A stretch of 64,000 bases of DNA from Sphingobacteriales bacterium (GCA_021297855.1 JAJTHM010000055.1:1-64000), one strand, 5' to 3'. Numbered from the stretch's first letter, positions 19,578 to 30,790 are shown. The notes: a model not told the origin generated them from the letters alone. Program-made: numbers and translations.

Positions 19578-20141
19578 TTAACTATCCAAATTGGAGCCTT
19601 CGGAAAGTTGAATAATACAAAATATAGAGTAGTTTAATATATCTTGGTAATTGGAATAGGCGCCTTCAGAAATCGTAGTCTCCCCTTGATTATCTTCGAT
19701 TTGCTTTATTCTAAGAAGCTTGGCCAGAATGATATCGGTCATAGAGGATACGCGCATATCTCGCCAGACTTCCCCATAATCTGTATTCTTCCTCGAAAGT
19801 AAATCTAATGTATCGTTGACTATTTCTGTATATCTAGCTTTTAGCGCTTCAAAGGACATAGATTCAAGACCTTCTGGTTTATTTGTAGCAATAATCATAG
19901 CCATGATACAATAGTTGATAATGCTGTGAAATTCATCTTGCTGACTATCTCCTATGACATTTCTTTTGGATTCTTGAATATTTCGAATGCGTTTAGCTTT
20001 AATGTAAATTTGATCCGTAAGTGAACTCAGACGCATAATGGTCCAAGACATGCCATAATCTTGATTTTTCTTTAAAAAGACCTCTTGGCAGTTGGCTATT
20101 ATTTTCTTAAAAGAATTTATTGTTGTATTCTCCATGTTCAT
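19578..20141 (-). CDS. DUF1599 domain protein with two internal repeats
   Basis: Duplicated motif: 'KKNQDYGMSWTIMRLSSLTDQI' and 'RKNTDYGEVWRDMRVSSMTDII'. Confidence 0.85.
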   Translation of the reverse strand: MNMENTTINSFKKIIANCQEVFLKKNQDYGMSWTIMRLSSLTDQIYIKAKRIRNIQESKRNVIGDSQQDEFHSIINYCIMAMIIATNKPEGLESMSFEALKARYTEIVNDTLDLLSRKNTDYGEVWRDMRVSSMTDIILAKLLRIKQIEDNQGETTISEGAYSNYQDILNYSIFCIIQLSEGSNLDS

Positions 20142-20149
20142 AAAGTGTA

Positions 20150-20180
20150 CAAATGTACATATATTTTTTCTTCGTCAAAT
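20150..20180 (-). promoter_or_regulatory. Promoter of the DUF1599 gene (TTTG...TACATTTG)
   Basis: Minus strand: ATTTGACGAAGAAAAAATATATGTACATTTG; -33-like TTTG and -7-like TACATTTG separated by 18 nt. Confidence 0.7.
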
Positions 20181-20367
20181 TTATAAACAGACGAATAAAA
20201 AATTATATGGGATAAAAGCGAAGCGTTAAATTGATGCCATTAAAATAAATCAATAATTGCTCCTAACCATTAAAAATGAACCAATATTACTGGAGAAATA
20301 TAAATGAAAAAGTCAAATTTGAATTAATCCTTACATTTGCCTTAAACCTAATTCCTACCAATGCATT

Positions 20368-21222
20368 ATGATTTCTGCATCTAGAAAAAAAAACTATTCA
20401 TTTAATATTCACGGTCGTCTATGGAATTTAGACCAGCCAAAGGTCATGGGTATCTTGAATCTGACACCAGACTCCTTTTATGACGGTGGTAAATTTATCA
20501 CGACAAAAGACCTTCTATTTCAAACAGAAAAAATGCTCGATGAGGGTGCAGATTTAATCGATCTCGGCGCCATGAGCTCAAGACCATATAGCAAAGAAAT
20601 GCCTGTTGAAGATGAACTGAAGCGGCTCCAAACTGCCTTGCCAGATTTATTGAAAAATTTCCCATCGACTATTTTTAGTATTGATACCTACAGAAGCCAA
20701 GTCGCCAAATATGCGTTAAATCAAGGGGTAGCCATAATCAATGATATAACAGCTGGCACGAAAGATGAAGAGATGCTTAAGGTTGCGAAAAGCTTTAGTG
20801 CACCCTATATAGCTATGCATATGCAGGGCAGTCCTGATACTATGCAGCATAAACCAGAATATCAAAATGTCATCACTGACGTATTCCAATACTTTGGTCA
20901 GCGATTGATTCAAATGAAAAATCAAGGAATTTCAGATATCATTTTAGATGTAGGGTTTGGATTTGGCAAATCAATCCGCGATAATTTCACCCTACTGAAA
21001 CATTTATCTACCTTTCAAGAATTAGATTGTCCATTGCTAGTAGGAATATCTAGAAAAAGCATGATATATAAAAGTCTCGATACCGACCCAGAAAATGCCC
21101 TCAATGGCACTACAGCATTGCATTTTGAGGCCTTAAGGAACGGGGCTCAAATACTGAGAGTGCACGACGTAAAAGAAGCTAAGGAGGTGGTTCGGCTCTA
21201 TTTAGAATATGAAAATGCCTAA
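20368..21222 (+). CDS. folP: Dihydropteroate synthase
   Basis: 'PKVMGILNLTPDSFYDGGKF', 'DLGAMSSRPYS', 'LDVGFGFGKS', 'LLVGISRKSMI' are FolP signatures. Confidence 0.96.
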   Translation: MISASRKKNYSFNIHGRLWNLDQPKVMGILNLTPDSFYDGGKFITTKDLLFQTEKMLDEGADLIDLGAMSSRPYSKEMPVEDELKRLQTALPDLLKNFPSTIFSIDTYRSQVAKYALNQGVAIINDITAGTKDEEMLKVAKSFSAPYIAMHMQGSPDTMQHKPEYQNVITDVFQYFGQRLIQMKNQGISDIILDVGFGFGKSIRDNFTLLKHLSTFQELDCPLLVGISRKSMIYKSLDTDPENALNGTTALHFEALRNGAQILRVHDVKEAKEVVRLYLEYENA

Positions 21223-21327
21223 TATTTCGTTTCAAGTCTGAATAAAAGATTCAAACAGCAACAACCTTTAAAATAAATATTTTGGACTACATTTGTAGTT
21301 TTATACAAATAAACAGAGTAATTTAAG

Positions 21328-22428
21328 ATGGGATTAAAATGTGGTATCGTAGGATTGCCAAATGTAGGAAAATCAACAATTTTTAATGCTTTAACCAATG
21401 CAAAGGCACAGGCGGCAAATTTTCCATTTTGCACCATAGAGCCTAATGTCGGTGTCATAACTGTTCCTGACCAACGATTGACTAAAATATCGGATATCGT
21501 GGTTCCAGAGAAATTGGTTCCAACTACCGTAGAGATTGTAGATATCGCTGGACTCGTCAAAGGTGCCAGCAAAGGTGAAGGCTTGGGAAATCAGTTTCTA
21601 GGAAATATTAAAGAAACGGATGCCATACTGCACGTAATTCGTTGTTTTGAAGATGGGAATGTAATCCATGTGGACGGTAGCGTGAATCCTGTCCGCGACA
21701 AAGAAGTCATTGATATAGAACTGCAGCTGAAAGACTTGGAAACAGTAACCAAATCCATGCAAAAATATGAAAAGCAGGCCAAAGTCGGCAGCGACAAACA
21801 AGCGATAGCTGCTATGGAGCTTTTGAACAAGTATAAAGCTTGCCTAGAAGATGGCATATCTGCAAGAACAATTACTATCCGAGAAGATCAGGAGTGGATA
21901 GTCAAAACATTGAATCTATTGACCAATAAGCCAATTCTCTATGTATGCAATGTGGATGAAGCCTCCGCCAAGACAGGGAATGCCCATGTCGATGCGCTGA
22001 AACAAGCTGTAAAAGATGAAAATGCGGAAGTACTCGTCATCAGTGCTGCTATAGAAGCTGATATCGCACAGCTGGAGAGCTTTGAAGATAGAAAGGCCTT
22101 TCTTTCCGATTTAGGGTTAGAACAATCCGGAGTAGAACAATTAATTCAGAAATCTTATTCCCTATTGAAGTTGATTACCTACTTTACTGCAGGGGTCAAA
22201 GAGGTCAGAGCCTGGACCATACATGAAGGAGATACTGCACCTCAGGCTGCCGGTGTCATTCATACGGACTTTGAAAAAGGGTTCATACGAGCGGAGGTCA
22301 TAGCCTATCAGGATTTTATAGGTCTGGGAGGAGAGTCTAAAGTCAAGGAAGCCGGAAAACTTAGGGTAGAGGGCAAAGAGTATCTGGTCAAGGATGGCGA
22401 TATTATGCACTTCCGTTTCAATGTCTAA
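21328..22428 (+). CDS. ychF: Redox-regulated ATPase / GTP-binding protein YchF
   Basis: '[38 protein letters not shown]' and C-terminal TGS '[36 protein letters not shown]'. Confidence 0.97.
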   Translation: MGLKCGIVGLPNVGKSTIFNALTNAKAQAANFPFCTIEPNVGVITVPDQRLTKISDIVVPEKLVPTTVEIVDIAGLVKGASKGEGLGNQFLGNIKETDAILHVIRCFEDGNVIHVDGSVNPVRDKEVIDIELQLKDLETVTKSMQKYEKQAKVGSDKQAIAAMELLNKYKACLEDGISARTITIREDQEWIVKTLNLLTNKPILYVCNVDEASAKTGNAHVDALKQAVKDENAEVLVISAAIEADIAQLESFEDRKAFLSDLGLEQSGVEQLIQKSYSLLKLITYFTAGVKEVRAWTIHEGDTAPQAAGVIHTDFEKGFIRAEVIAYQDFIGLGGESKVKEAGKLRVEGKEYLVKDGDIMHFRFNV

Positions 22429-22455
22429 ATAGAAAACACTTCCTAGTCAAATCCA

Positions 22456-23481
22456 TTGGATAAACTTAAAGCATTTTGGAATAAGCATCATAAGATAAAT
22501 ATTGTTATCTTAAAATTAGGCTTGGCGGTTCTCTTGTTCTATAATTTATATGCCAAATTCTCAGAAAAAGGCTTTCAAGAGACCTTAGAAATATTTCAAC
22601 GTGAGTTTTCCCCGGACAAGCTCTATTACTTGTTATTCGTTATATTTCTTACCTTCTTTAACTGGGGGTTCGAGACACTCAAATTCTATCTTTGTGTGCA
22701 ACGTTTAGAAAAGATAAGTTTCTGGTTGGCATATAGAGCAATTCTGTATGGAAATGCAATGAATCTTATTTTTCCAGCTAGCATAGGCGAACTCACTGGA
22801 AGACCTTTGGTACTGAAAGAAGAAAATAGAATTAGTGGATCAGGTATTGCGTATTATGTTTCTATTGTACAGAAGGTTGCTTCTCCTTTGATGGGAATGA
22901 TATTTCTTGCCTATGCGCATTATTACGGATTTCTCTCCAAAGAAAAATTGAGTTTTTTAAATCTAGGCTTATCCATAGCGGGAATCATAGTTTTGATATC
23001 TATCATAGATGTCGTATTCTGGTTGTTTATGTACTTGAAACCTGAAGTCATGGTCAACTGGCTAGCCAAGGTCAAGTCTTTAAAAAAAATATTTGAGTCT
23101 TTAGGAGTGTTTTTACATTACAATTTAGCCACCAAACTGACCCTTGTCGGAATAGGTTCTATCCGTTTTTTCATTTTCGTCACCCAGTACTGGCTGTTAA
23201 TGTTTATATTTTTCAATGAGTTTCCTTATTTTGAATTCTACATTTTGTGCGGAGTATATTTCTTAGCTCAATTTGTCATCCCCTCCATGGGAGCATTGGA
23301 CGTTGGTATTCGAGCGAATCTCGTGCTCTTTGTCTTTAGTCTATACACCAAGAACTTTGCACAGCTCATGGCGGTGAACTACCTCATTTGGATTATCAAC
23401 CTATTGATTCCATCGCTTTTTGGATTTTATCTTATGCGTAAAACTATCAATCCATTCAAAGTCAAGGAAGCGAAGTTTTGA
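22456..23481 (+). CDS. Polytopic membrane protein, lysylphosphatidylglycerol synthase TM/flippase-like (UPF0104-like) family
   Basis: TTG start; about 8 hydrophobic segments; 'AYRAILYGNAMNLIFPASIGELTGRPLVLK' resembles the LPG synthase TM family. Confidence 0.7.
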   Translation: MDKLKAFWNKHHKINIVILKLGLAVLLFYNLYAKFSEKGFQETLEIFQREFSPDKLYYLLFVIFLTFFNWGFETLKFYLCVQRLEKISFWLAYRAILYGNAMNLIFPASIGELTGRPLVLKEENRISGSGIAYYVSIVQKVASPLMGMIFLAYAHYYGFLSKEKLSFLNLGLSIAGIIVLISIIDVVFWLFMYLKPEVMVNWLAKVKSLKKIFESLGVFLHYNLATKLTLVGIGSIRFFIFVTQYWLLMFIFFNEFPYFEFYILCGVYFLAQFVIPSMGALDVGIRANLVLFVFSLYTKNFAQLMAVNYLIWIINLLIPSLFGFYLMRKTINPFKVKEAKF

Positions 23482-25078
23482 ATCCTTTCCTCTCCGCAAT
23501 AAAAAAGGTATCCACCTTTCCCCTATCGCTTATCCAGCCATATATTGGAGTCAACTTGAAAGAGTCTGGCATTTCATCAAGATGATGATAATTTCTTCTC
23601 TGTAGCATGAATAAATTGTTTTTCGAATAACGAAGCGAATCGAATGTGACCAGCTCATAATTATCTCTTGGAGCTGTTTGATAGGTATATCCTGCCCAAG
23701 AGAGATATACCGGTAGGCTAGACATGGAGTAATCTGCCGAGAAAAATACATGCTTTGGTTTATAATTCAATGCGATAATTTTTTCAGCAATAAGTTTAGG
23801 AAACCTTCGCGTAGTCTCAAAGGCAGGAAGAGCTATGCTCCAGGCTATAAAATTCAAACCAAAAGCATAAGCTAAAGCGAGCTCAGGAAGTCGATTTTGA
23901 GGAAATTTTATCTTGGAATGTAGCAGATAAATCAAACCAAAACTACTAAAAAATAGGGAGAGAACGAGCGCGGTCGTTTGAAAATTTTCGAATGGAATCT
24001 TATCTTTCACTATTAAAATACCTATGCCAATTAGTATAAAAAGAATACCTAATCCTTTGGCATAATTTAAAATAATCCTCGATGGATTTTCTTTAAAGCT
24101 CATTACAGCCTGGGCTATATATAAGGACCAAAGCGGTATAACTGCAAAAGCATAAGAAGGCAATTTACTTTTGATAAGTTCATAAAACAACCAACCACAA
24201 ATTATCCATGAAAATTGGAAAAAGAAATGGCTAGACTTATTTTTCAGTAAAAAGTCCTTTAACATAGTATTCAACACCTTTGGTATAAAAAGAATCCATG
24301 GAAAGAAACAAACCACCAATACAAGGAAATAATATCCAATAAAACCTGTTTGCCCATAAATCGTACCAGAAGTTCTTTTCAATATATACCAATCTATCCA
24401 CCAATTTATAAACTGGCCTTGATCTTGTCTCCAGGTCAAAAGCGCCCATGCTAAAAAAGGAGTCAAACTCAAAATACATACCATCAAAAGGGTGAAAAAC
24501 GTCTTTCGCTCTTTACCAAAAATAAAAGACAATCCCAATGCTCCAAATGTAGTGATAAAAATCGGTGGACCCTTAGTCAGTCCTCCCATAGAAGTAAAAA
24601 CAAATAAATAAAACAACCATTTAATATGTTTAGATTGGATATAGGATTGTATACTGAAATAGGATCCAGTGAAACACATAAGCAAGGTAGCATCCGTCAT
24701 ACTTATCTTTCCATAAACTGGTATGAGCAGACTACCCATAAATACAAAAGCTGTCCAAGTAGCTATCCTCTCGGAGTATAATCTTTTGGAAAAATAGTAG
24801 AGGAGCAATAAGCTAACTAAAATAGCTAAAACAGAAGGGACTCTAGTCGCAAATTCATTGTAACCAAAGATGGAGTAGGAGGCCGCTATGAGCCAAAAGT
24901 GAAGGGGTGGTTTTCTATGTGGCCAACTCCATTCAAAATCAGGAATTGTATAATCCCCCGTCTCTACCATAGTATAAGCAAAGCCCGCATAGGCTGCCTC
25001 ATCTTGCTCCCATAGGCATAGACTATCATTCTTGTGAAAAAGAAGGATAACAAATAAAATGAAAATGAAATATTTCAA
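23462..25078 (-). CDS. Glycosyltransferase family 39 / ArnT-like membrane protein
   Basis: 'LWEQDEAAYAGFAYTMVETGDYTIPDFEWSWPHRKPPLHFWLIAASYSIFGYNEFATRVPS' is the typical N-terminal loop. Overlaps the convergent gene by 20 bp. Confidence 0.85.
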   Translation of the reverse strand: MKYFIFILFVILLFHKNDSLCLWEQDEAAYAGFAYTMVETGDYTIPDFEWSWPHRKPPLHFWLIAASYSIFGYNEFATRVPSVLAILVSLLLLYYFSKRLYSERIATWTAFVFMGSLLIPVYGKISMTDATLLMCFTGSYFSIQSYIQSKHIKWLFYLFVFTSMGGLTKGPPIFITTFGALGLSFIFGKERKTFFTLLMVCILSLTPFLAWALLTWRQDQGQFINWWIDWYILKRTSGTIYGQTGFIGYYFLVLVVCFFPWILFIPKVLNTMLKDFLLKNKSSHFFFQFSWIICGWLFYELIKSKLPSYAFAVIPLWSLYIAQAVMSFKENPSRIILNYAKGLGILFILIGIGILIVKDKIPFENFQTTALVLSLFFSSFGLIYLLHSKIKFPQNRLPELALAYAFGLNFIAWSIALPAFETTRRFPKLIAEKIIALNYKPKHVFFSADYSMSSLPVYLSWAGYTYQTAPRDNYELVTFDSLRYSKNNLFMLQRRNYHHLDEMPDSFKLTPIYGWISDRGKVDTFFIAERKGFKTSLP

Positions 25079-25118
25079 AAACGTATAAAATAGAATTTAC
25101 AAACGGATATATCTACAG

Positions 25119-26819
25119 CTATACATGCAATTTACTATTCTTATGACTATATAGAAAATAAACTACCAAACCAATAAGCATCCATATCAAAAAATACATC
25201 CAATTGAGTATAGTCATACTAGTCAATAAATAAGCACAGCTCAAAAGACCTAGCACGGGAATCAAGGTGAAATTTTTCACTACTGCCAAGCCAGTGAACA
25301 CAATTAAAAGTCCATAAAAAATTAGCAGTGCTATATTATTTACATTGTTATCTGCGTATTGAAAGAAAGAAACACCTAGCAGTGAAAATGTTTTATCATC
25401 TGGTAGCATTTGAACTAAACTTGAAAAATAGCGAGAGCCTTCCTCATGCCATAGGCCCCAGACTATGAGACCCACCAATAATGCCAAAAGTGGAAAACGC
25501 GAACCAATCTTAGGCAAGCTGAATTTAGACTTGTCTTTAGGTTCTTCAGGTAATAATAGAACACCCCCACAAACCAATACGAAGGCAAACAAAGTAGATA
25601 TACTTGTAAAATCAATAACCCAATTATAATCTACGAAGAGAATAGGAATACCTACTACGAGACCTGTAATAATGGTGGCGTAGCTAGGTGTTTTATACTT
25701 CTTATGAATTTTAGAAAACTTTTTTGGCATCAATCCATCTCTACTCATCGACATCCAGATACGAGGCTGCCCCATTTGAAAAACCAATAATACGCTGGTC
25801 ATAGCCACAATAGCACTAACACTCACGACACCTCCTATCCAGTGCAATCCTTTTTCGAAAAATACAAAAGCCAAAGGGTCTTTGACATCCAGTAGACTGT
25901 AAGATACCATGCCCGTGAGCACGAGAGCCAATAAAATATAGAGAATCGTACAAATGACTAGGGCGTAAAACATCCCCTTCGGTAAATCAGAACGGGGGTT
26001 TCTGCACTCCTCTGCTGTAGTGCTGATAGCATCAAAACCAATATAGGCGAAGAAAACAGAAGAAACGCCTGCCATCACTCCTCGAAATCCGTTTGGCATT
26101 AAAGGATTCCAATTCGCACCATCGACATAGAAGAAACCAACGGTAATCACCAATATGATTACAACTACTTTCAACAATACCATGAAGTTGCTAAAATTTT
26201 TAGATTCCTTGATACCGACGTAAACCACTGCAGTAATCAAAATATTGATGACGAAAGCCGGTAGATTGATAATAAATTTAAGACCCCATAAATTGGGAGC
26301 ATTGGCATAAGCCGCTGCATACTTATTGGATAAGCCTTCGGCAAAAGCTCTTTTAGCCGTAGGATAATCTATGCCAAGCCAGTCCGGCAAATGCAGCCCT
26401 AAATTTTCTAATAAGGTCTGAAAGTATTCTGACCATGAAATAGCCACGGCAATATTCCCTATACTATACTCCATGACGAGAGCCCAACCGATGATCCAAG
26501 CAAATACTTCACCAAAGGTGGTATACGCATAAGTATAAGCGCTGCCCGCCGCGGGTATTCTGGAGGCAAATTCAGCATAACACATGGCGGTAAATCCAGA
26601 GGCAATAGCTGCGAAGATAAAAAGAAAGATGACTCCGGGTCCTCCACTAAAGCAGGCCTTGCCCACGGTGGAGAATATCCCTGCACCAATCACGGCGGCT
26701 ATACCGAAAGAGGTCAAATCCACTACGGAGAGATTTTTGTGAAGCTTATCTCCATCCTCCAATAAATTGTGACTTTCTATAATCCCTTGGATAGACTTTT
26801 TTCTAAAAATTTTCCGCAT
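25119..26819 (-). CDS. APC-superfamily amino acid permease
   Basis: 'VVDLTSFGIAAVIGAGIFSTVGKAC', 'FFAYIGFDAISTTAEECRNPRSDLPKGM'. Confidence 0.92.
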   Translation of the reverse strand: MRKIFRKKSIQGIIESHNLLEDGDKLHKNLSVVDLTSFGIAAVIGAGIFSTVGKACFSGGPGVIFLFIFAAIASGFTAMCYAEFASRIPAAGSAYTYAYTTFGEVFAWIIGWALVMEYSIGNIAVAISWSEYFQTLLENLGLHLPDWLGIDYPTAKRAFAEGLSNKYAAAYANAPNLWGLKFIINLPAFVINILITAVVYVGIKESKNFSNFMVLLKVVVIILVITVGFFYVDGANWNPLMPNGFRGVMAGVSSVFFAYIGFDAISTTAEECRNPRSDLPKGMFYALVICTILYILLALVLTGMVSYSLLDVKDPLAFVFFEKGLHWIGGVVSVSAIVAMTSVLLVFQMGQPRIWMSMSRDGLMPKKFSKIHKKYKTPSYATIITGLVVGIPILFVDYNWVIDFTSISTLFAFVLVCGGVLLLPEEPKDKSKFSLPKIGSRFPLLALLVGLIVWGLWHEEGSRYFSSLVQMLPDDKTFSLLGVSFFQYADNNVNNIALLIFYGLLIVFTGLAVVKNFTLIPVLGLLSCAYLLTSMTILNWMYFLIWMLIGLVVYFLYSHKNSKLHV

Positions 26820-26941
26820 AGGTTAACTCTATATTAAATGGTAAATATAGGGGTGTAACCACGAACTCGTACTGATTTTTCGTCAGTATTCACGAATTAA
26901 TATTTTGAATAAATCAACTATTGATCGCTGTAATCTAATAG

Positions 26942-29900
26942 CTATCTAACCATCATCACCTCGCCAGTTTTCGTGAAATACCTACCTAAATAGGAATAGC
27001 GGAGCGAATAGGAATAAACTCCATTGGCGGCGGGCATTCCTTGATAGCTTCCGTCCCAGCCTTTGGATGAAGGATTGTGTTCATAGACTTTCTCGCCCCA
27101 GCGGTTGTAGATTTGGAAGTAGTCGATTGAAATATTACCTGAAAGGTTCGGAGTGAAATAATCATTCAATCCATCTCCATTCGGAGAGAAGGCGGTGGGA
27201 AAATCAATTAATGGTTGGTCTATTGCAAATATCCTAAACTGCATTTTTTCTTCGCAGTCTGCTAGATTCCAAGCCGTCACTTCAAAGGTCTTATCATCGC
27301 TGATTTGCGGGCGGATAGATGGGCTTTGTTCACCCGATGTCCAGCGATAATTCTGCGCTCCACTCACTTGTATGTTTGTTGTTTCTCCTTTGATGACGGT
27401 GTCGATTTGCTTGCTTATGGCAGTTAAGACTGGTCTACTTTCTCTACGGTAATAATAAGGCTGATAGAGGCTGTCGCAGTAAGGAAATTCTAAACTTTTG
27501 ATGGTATCTTGCGTAAAAAAACTCGCAGTTTTCAGTTGTCCTTTGTGTATGATTTCTTCACAAAACTCTATCGTCTTATCCGCTAAAAATTTCGGCTTGG
27601 GATTTGTGATATAGACAAAATGCTTAGTCACGATACTATCACAGCCGAGATAGTTTTTAATCGTTTCTATAAAGCTATCATTTTGCGTATAGGTTCGTGT
27701 ACCATAGGTAAACGAACCGCATTTACTATGATTTATCGTATGATAGTTCGTAGGAGTCGTATGCTTGAGATAGATCGTCAATATACTATCGCAACCTTGG
27801 CTAGATTTATAGGTTTCATAATAAGTACCAGGGCTGCTATAACCTCGATAAACTTGTCCTGTGCAGACCGTCTGACGAATCGTGTCGTAGAGGACGAGAT
27901 TAAAGCTGAGATTGAGTGTCACAAAACTATCACAACCTAAATAATTCGTCAAGGTATCACGATAGAGACCCGACTGAGTCAAAATCTGATTATTAAAGGC
28001 AAAAGTCTGACCCTTGCACAGCAATCTAGAAAAGCTAGAACTGGTGCTATCTATAACCGTCAAAGTCAATATCAATGTGCTATCACAACCGTTTTTATTT
28101 GTCAGTTTATGATAATATGTTCCTGCGGTAGTCAGGGTTTGGCTATAAAAATTATGTGATTGACCTCGGCAGATAATTTTTGACTGTGGAGTCGTGTCCT
28201 GTGGGTTAATCGTCAAACTAAGTCTTAGAACACTATCACAATTTTTTATGTTTTTCAAGGTATCATAATAAATTCCTGCTTGTTTTCGGTATTTTCCTCC
28301 AAATAAACTTGAATCACTAGAGCAAATAGCCCTAGAAATAGGCGTTTCATAACTAGGTTTAGGTATAAACTGATAGAAGATATGGCTATCGCAGCCAGCG
28401 ATATTTTTCAAGGTATCTCTATAAAAACCCGCTAGCGTCAATGAAGAACCATTAAATGTCTTAGGCATATTGCCGCAGAGGGTATCATATACATAGGTGG
28501 TATCGACGGTTCGCACGATGAGAGTGAGCACTAGGATACTGTCGCAGTTTTGTATCGACTTAAGTGTATCTGTATATACGCCCGCAGTTTTGAGATATTG
28601 TCCATCAAAAAAGCTACTGTCTGTAAAACATATAGCTCTATTTATAGGCATCACATAGCTTGGTTTAGGGATGAAGTGATAGAAAATGTGACTATCACAG
28701 CCATTTAATTTTATAATTGTATCACGATATATCCCTGCTATTGATAGGCTTTGTCCATTAAATACTTTCGGCATATTACCACAGAGGGTATCATAGACAT
28801 GGGTCGTATCTACATTTTTTATATATAGATTTAGAATAACAAGGCTATCACAACCTACGAAATTAGGCAGGGTATCTCTGTATACACCCGCTGTAGTGAG
28901 CTGATTTCCATTGAATAAAAAAGATTTACCTTGGCAGATATATTTATCTATAATAGTAGTATCTTGATGTACTTTCACAGATATGGAAGTATAGGCTGGA
29001 CACCCAGTAGAGTTCGTCGCAGTGACTTTAAATGTATCCGTCGTACTGACCTTTATACTCTTGGTAGTAGCCCCTGTACTCCAGAGATAGCTCGAGGCGT
29101 GGCTCGCAGTTAGTTCTACCGTATCTCTTGGACAGATATTGGTGTTTCTTGAGGGTGTTATAGTCACAGGAGCGGTTACACAATTATTCCACTTGGATAA
29201 GAAAACTTCTTCGGATGTACCACCTGCTAAATAGCTAGTAGGATTATTCCATAAGGCATCCATTATATAGGTGCCAGCCGTCGGGTCGAAATCAACCGAA
29301 TCTTTAAAATGCCCTGTCGTGTGAATATTACCCGATTTTGACACAGCGATAGCATGCCCCCAAGTTCTATATTTACCGCCTATAGAGCGCGCCCAGACGA
29401 AGTTACCTAATTCATCGAGTTTGGAGACGTATTGATCTTCGGGTCCAGTGGCAGTCATAGCATAGACAGCCGAGCTAGGGTTCATATCGGTAATGCCTTG
29501 AAATGCGCCTGTGGTGTATATATTATTCGCTGTATCAGTAGCTATCGACTTACAATATTCATTACTCGCACTGCCCATGGATTGAATCCAATGGAGAACG
29601 CCATTGCTATCTAGTTTCCATACAAAAATATCATTGGCACCAGCGGACAATTTATGAGATACTCCTGTATTGGGGTCAAAATCAACCTGATGCTGAAAAT
29701 CACCAGCTGTGATGATTTTATTTTTAGAATCTACCGCTACAGAGTAGGCGACATCATCGCCCGGACCACCAGCAGATTTAGCCCAGATGAAATTGCCTGC
29801 GGTATCTAGCTTTAGAATAAAGGCATCATTACGACCATTTGTGGGTATAATAAACTGGCTAGTACCTGGGTCGAAATCGCAGCTATCCGAAAAAGAACCA

Positions 29901-30667
29901 ACGATGACCAGATTCCCTTGTTTATCAAAAGCTAAAGAATTGGCTTTGTCTTCCTTTTTACTGCCTATCCGTCTAGCCCAGATAAAATTACCATTGCTGT
30001 CTAGTTTAGAAACAAATACATCATAGTGTCCCGCCGAAGTCAGGTTGTAAACTCCACTTCCTGGGTCGAAGTCCACGGTATTAAAAAAACAACCTACGGT
30101 ATATACATTACTATTATTGTCGACCTTAATATCAAATCCACCAGCAAATATGGACTCAAATGCTCGTGCCCATTTGAATTTTCCATTGGCATCGAGCTTG
30201 AGTATAAAGGCACTGGCAGTTGCGTTCGGTATAATATAGTCGCTTGTATCTAGGTCAAAATCGGTCGTATCACGAAAACTAGAGGTAATATATACATTGG
30301 ATCTGGAATCTGTAGTGATACCATATCCTCCTGCATGTTGGAAAATAACTGAATTATTTGGAAATTGAGTAAATACAAAGCCCCATTTATATAGACCATT
30401 AGAGTCCACCTTGGATACAAACATTTCACTATGGTATCTACTTACAAAAGTATCTGAGCCTTGATCAAAAATCAACCATCCTCTACATTGACCTGTGGTA
30501 TATAGATTGTCGTGTAGGTCAAGAGTCGTAGCAGACCCTCCATCATGATTTAATCTTTGTCTATGCGATCGCGACCATTTAAAATTGACCTGCGAATATA
30601 ATGTACCATCAATTCCTAATAGGATAAGAATGAAAAAAAGCAATGCAATTATTGACATTATTCTCAT
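26942..30667 (-). CDS. T9SS cargo: SBBP-type beta-propeller repeats, ~45-50 aa 'GCDS' repeats, gliding-motility-associated C-terminal domain
   Basis: C-terminus 'FPTAFSPNGDGLNDYFTPNLSG...YFQIYNRWGEKVYEHNPSSKGWDGSYQG...NGVYSYSLRYS'; many repeats of 'G.Y.DTL.N..GCDS...L.L.V'. Confidence 0.9.
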   Translation of the reverse strand: MRIMSIIALLFFILILLGIDGTLYSQVNFKWSRSHRQRLNHDGGSATTLDLHDNLYTTGQCRGWLIFDQGSDTFVSRYHSEMFVSKVDSNGLYKWGFVFTQFPNNSVIFQHAGGYGITTDSRSNVYITSSFRDTTDFDLDTSDYIIPNATASAFILKLDANGKFKWARAFESIFAGGFDIKVDNNSNVYTVGCFFNTVDFDPGSGVYNLTSAGHYDVFVSKLDSNGNFIWARRIGSKKEDKANSLAFDKQGNLVIVGSFSDSCDFDPGTSQFIIPTNGRNDAFILKLDTAGNFIWAKSAGGPGDDVAYSVAVDSKNKIITAGDFQHQVDFDPNTGVSHKLSAGANDIFVWKLDSNGVLHWIQSMGSASNEYCKSIATDTANNIYTTGAFQGITDMNPSSAVYAMTATGPEDQYVSKLDELGNFVWARSIGGKYRTWGHAIAVSKSGNIHTTGHFKDSVDFDPTAGTYIMDALWNNPTSYLAGGTSEEVFLSKWNNCVTAPVTITPSRNTNICPRDTVELTASHASSYLWSTGATTKSIKVSTTDTFKVTATNSTGCPAYTSISVKVHQDTTIIDKYICQGKSFLFNGNQLTTAGVYRDTLPNFVGCDSLVILNLYIKNVDTTHVYDTLCGNMPKVFNGQSLSIAGIYRDTIIKLNGCDSHIFYHFIPKPSYVMPINRAICFTDSSFFDGQYLKTAGVYTDTLKSIQNCDSILVLTLIVRTVDTTYVYDTLCGNMPKTFNGSSLTLAGFYRDTLKNIAGCDSHIFYQFIPKPSYETPISRAICSSDSSLFGGKYRKQAGIYYDTLKNIKNCDSVLRLSLTINPQDTTPQSKIICRGQSHNFYSQTLTTAGTYYHKLTNKNGCDSTLILTLTVIDSTSSSFSRLLCKGQTFAFNNQILTQSGLYRDTLTNYLGCDSFVTLNLSFNLVLYDTIRQTVCTGQVYRGYSSPGTYYETYKSSQGCDSILTIYLKHTTPTNYHTINHSKCGSFTYGTRTYTQNDSFIETIKNYLGCDSIVTKHFVYITNPKPKFLADKTIEFCEEIIHKGQLKTASFFTQDTIKSLEFPYCDSLYQPYYYRRESRPVLTAISKQIDTVIKGETTNIQVSGAQNYRWTSGEQSPSIRPQISDDKTFEVTAWNLADCEEKMQFRIFAIDQPLIDFPTAFSPNGDGLNDYFTPNLSGNISIDYFQIYNRWGEKVYEHNPSSKGWDGSYQGMPAANGVYSYSLRYSYLGRYFTKTGEVMMVR

Positions 30668-30790
30668 GGATGGATTTAATCTTACTTCTAAGTTTGAATT
30701 ATAACTTTATTCTCATTCTCGAAAAGAATCGTCCTAAGTTTTGAATATTCAATTTGATAGAGTTTCATGAGGTTTTTTCTGGTTTGCCCT

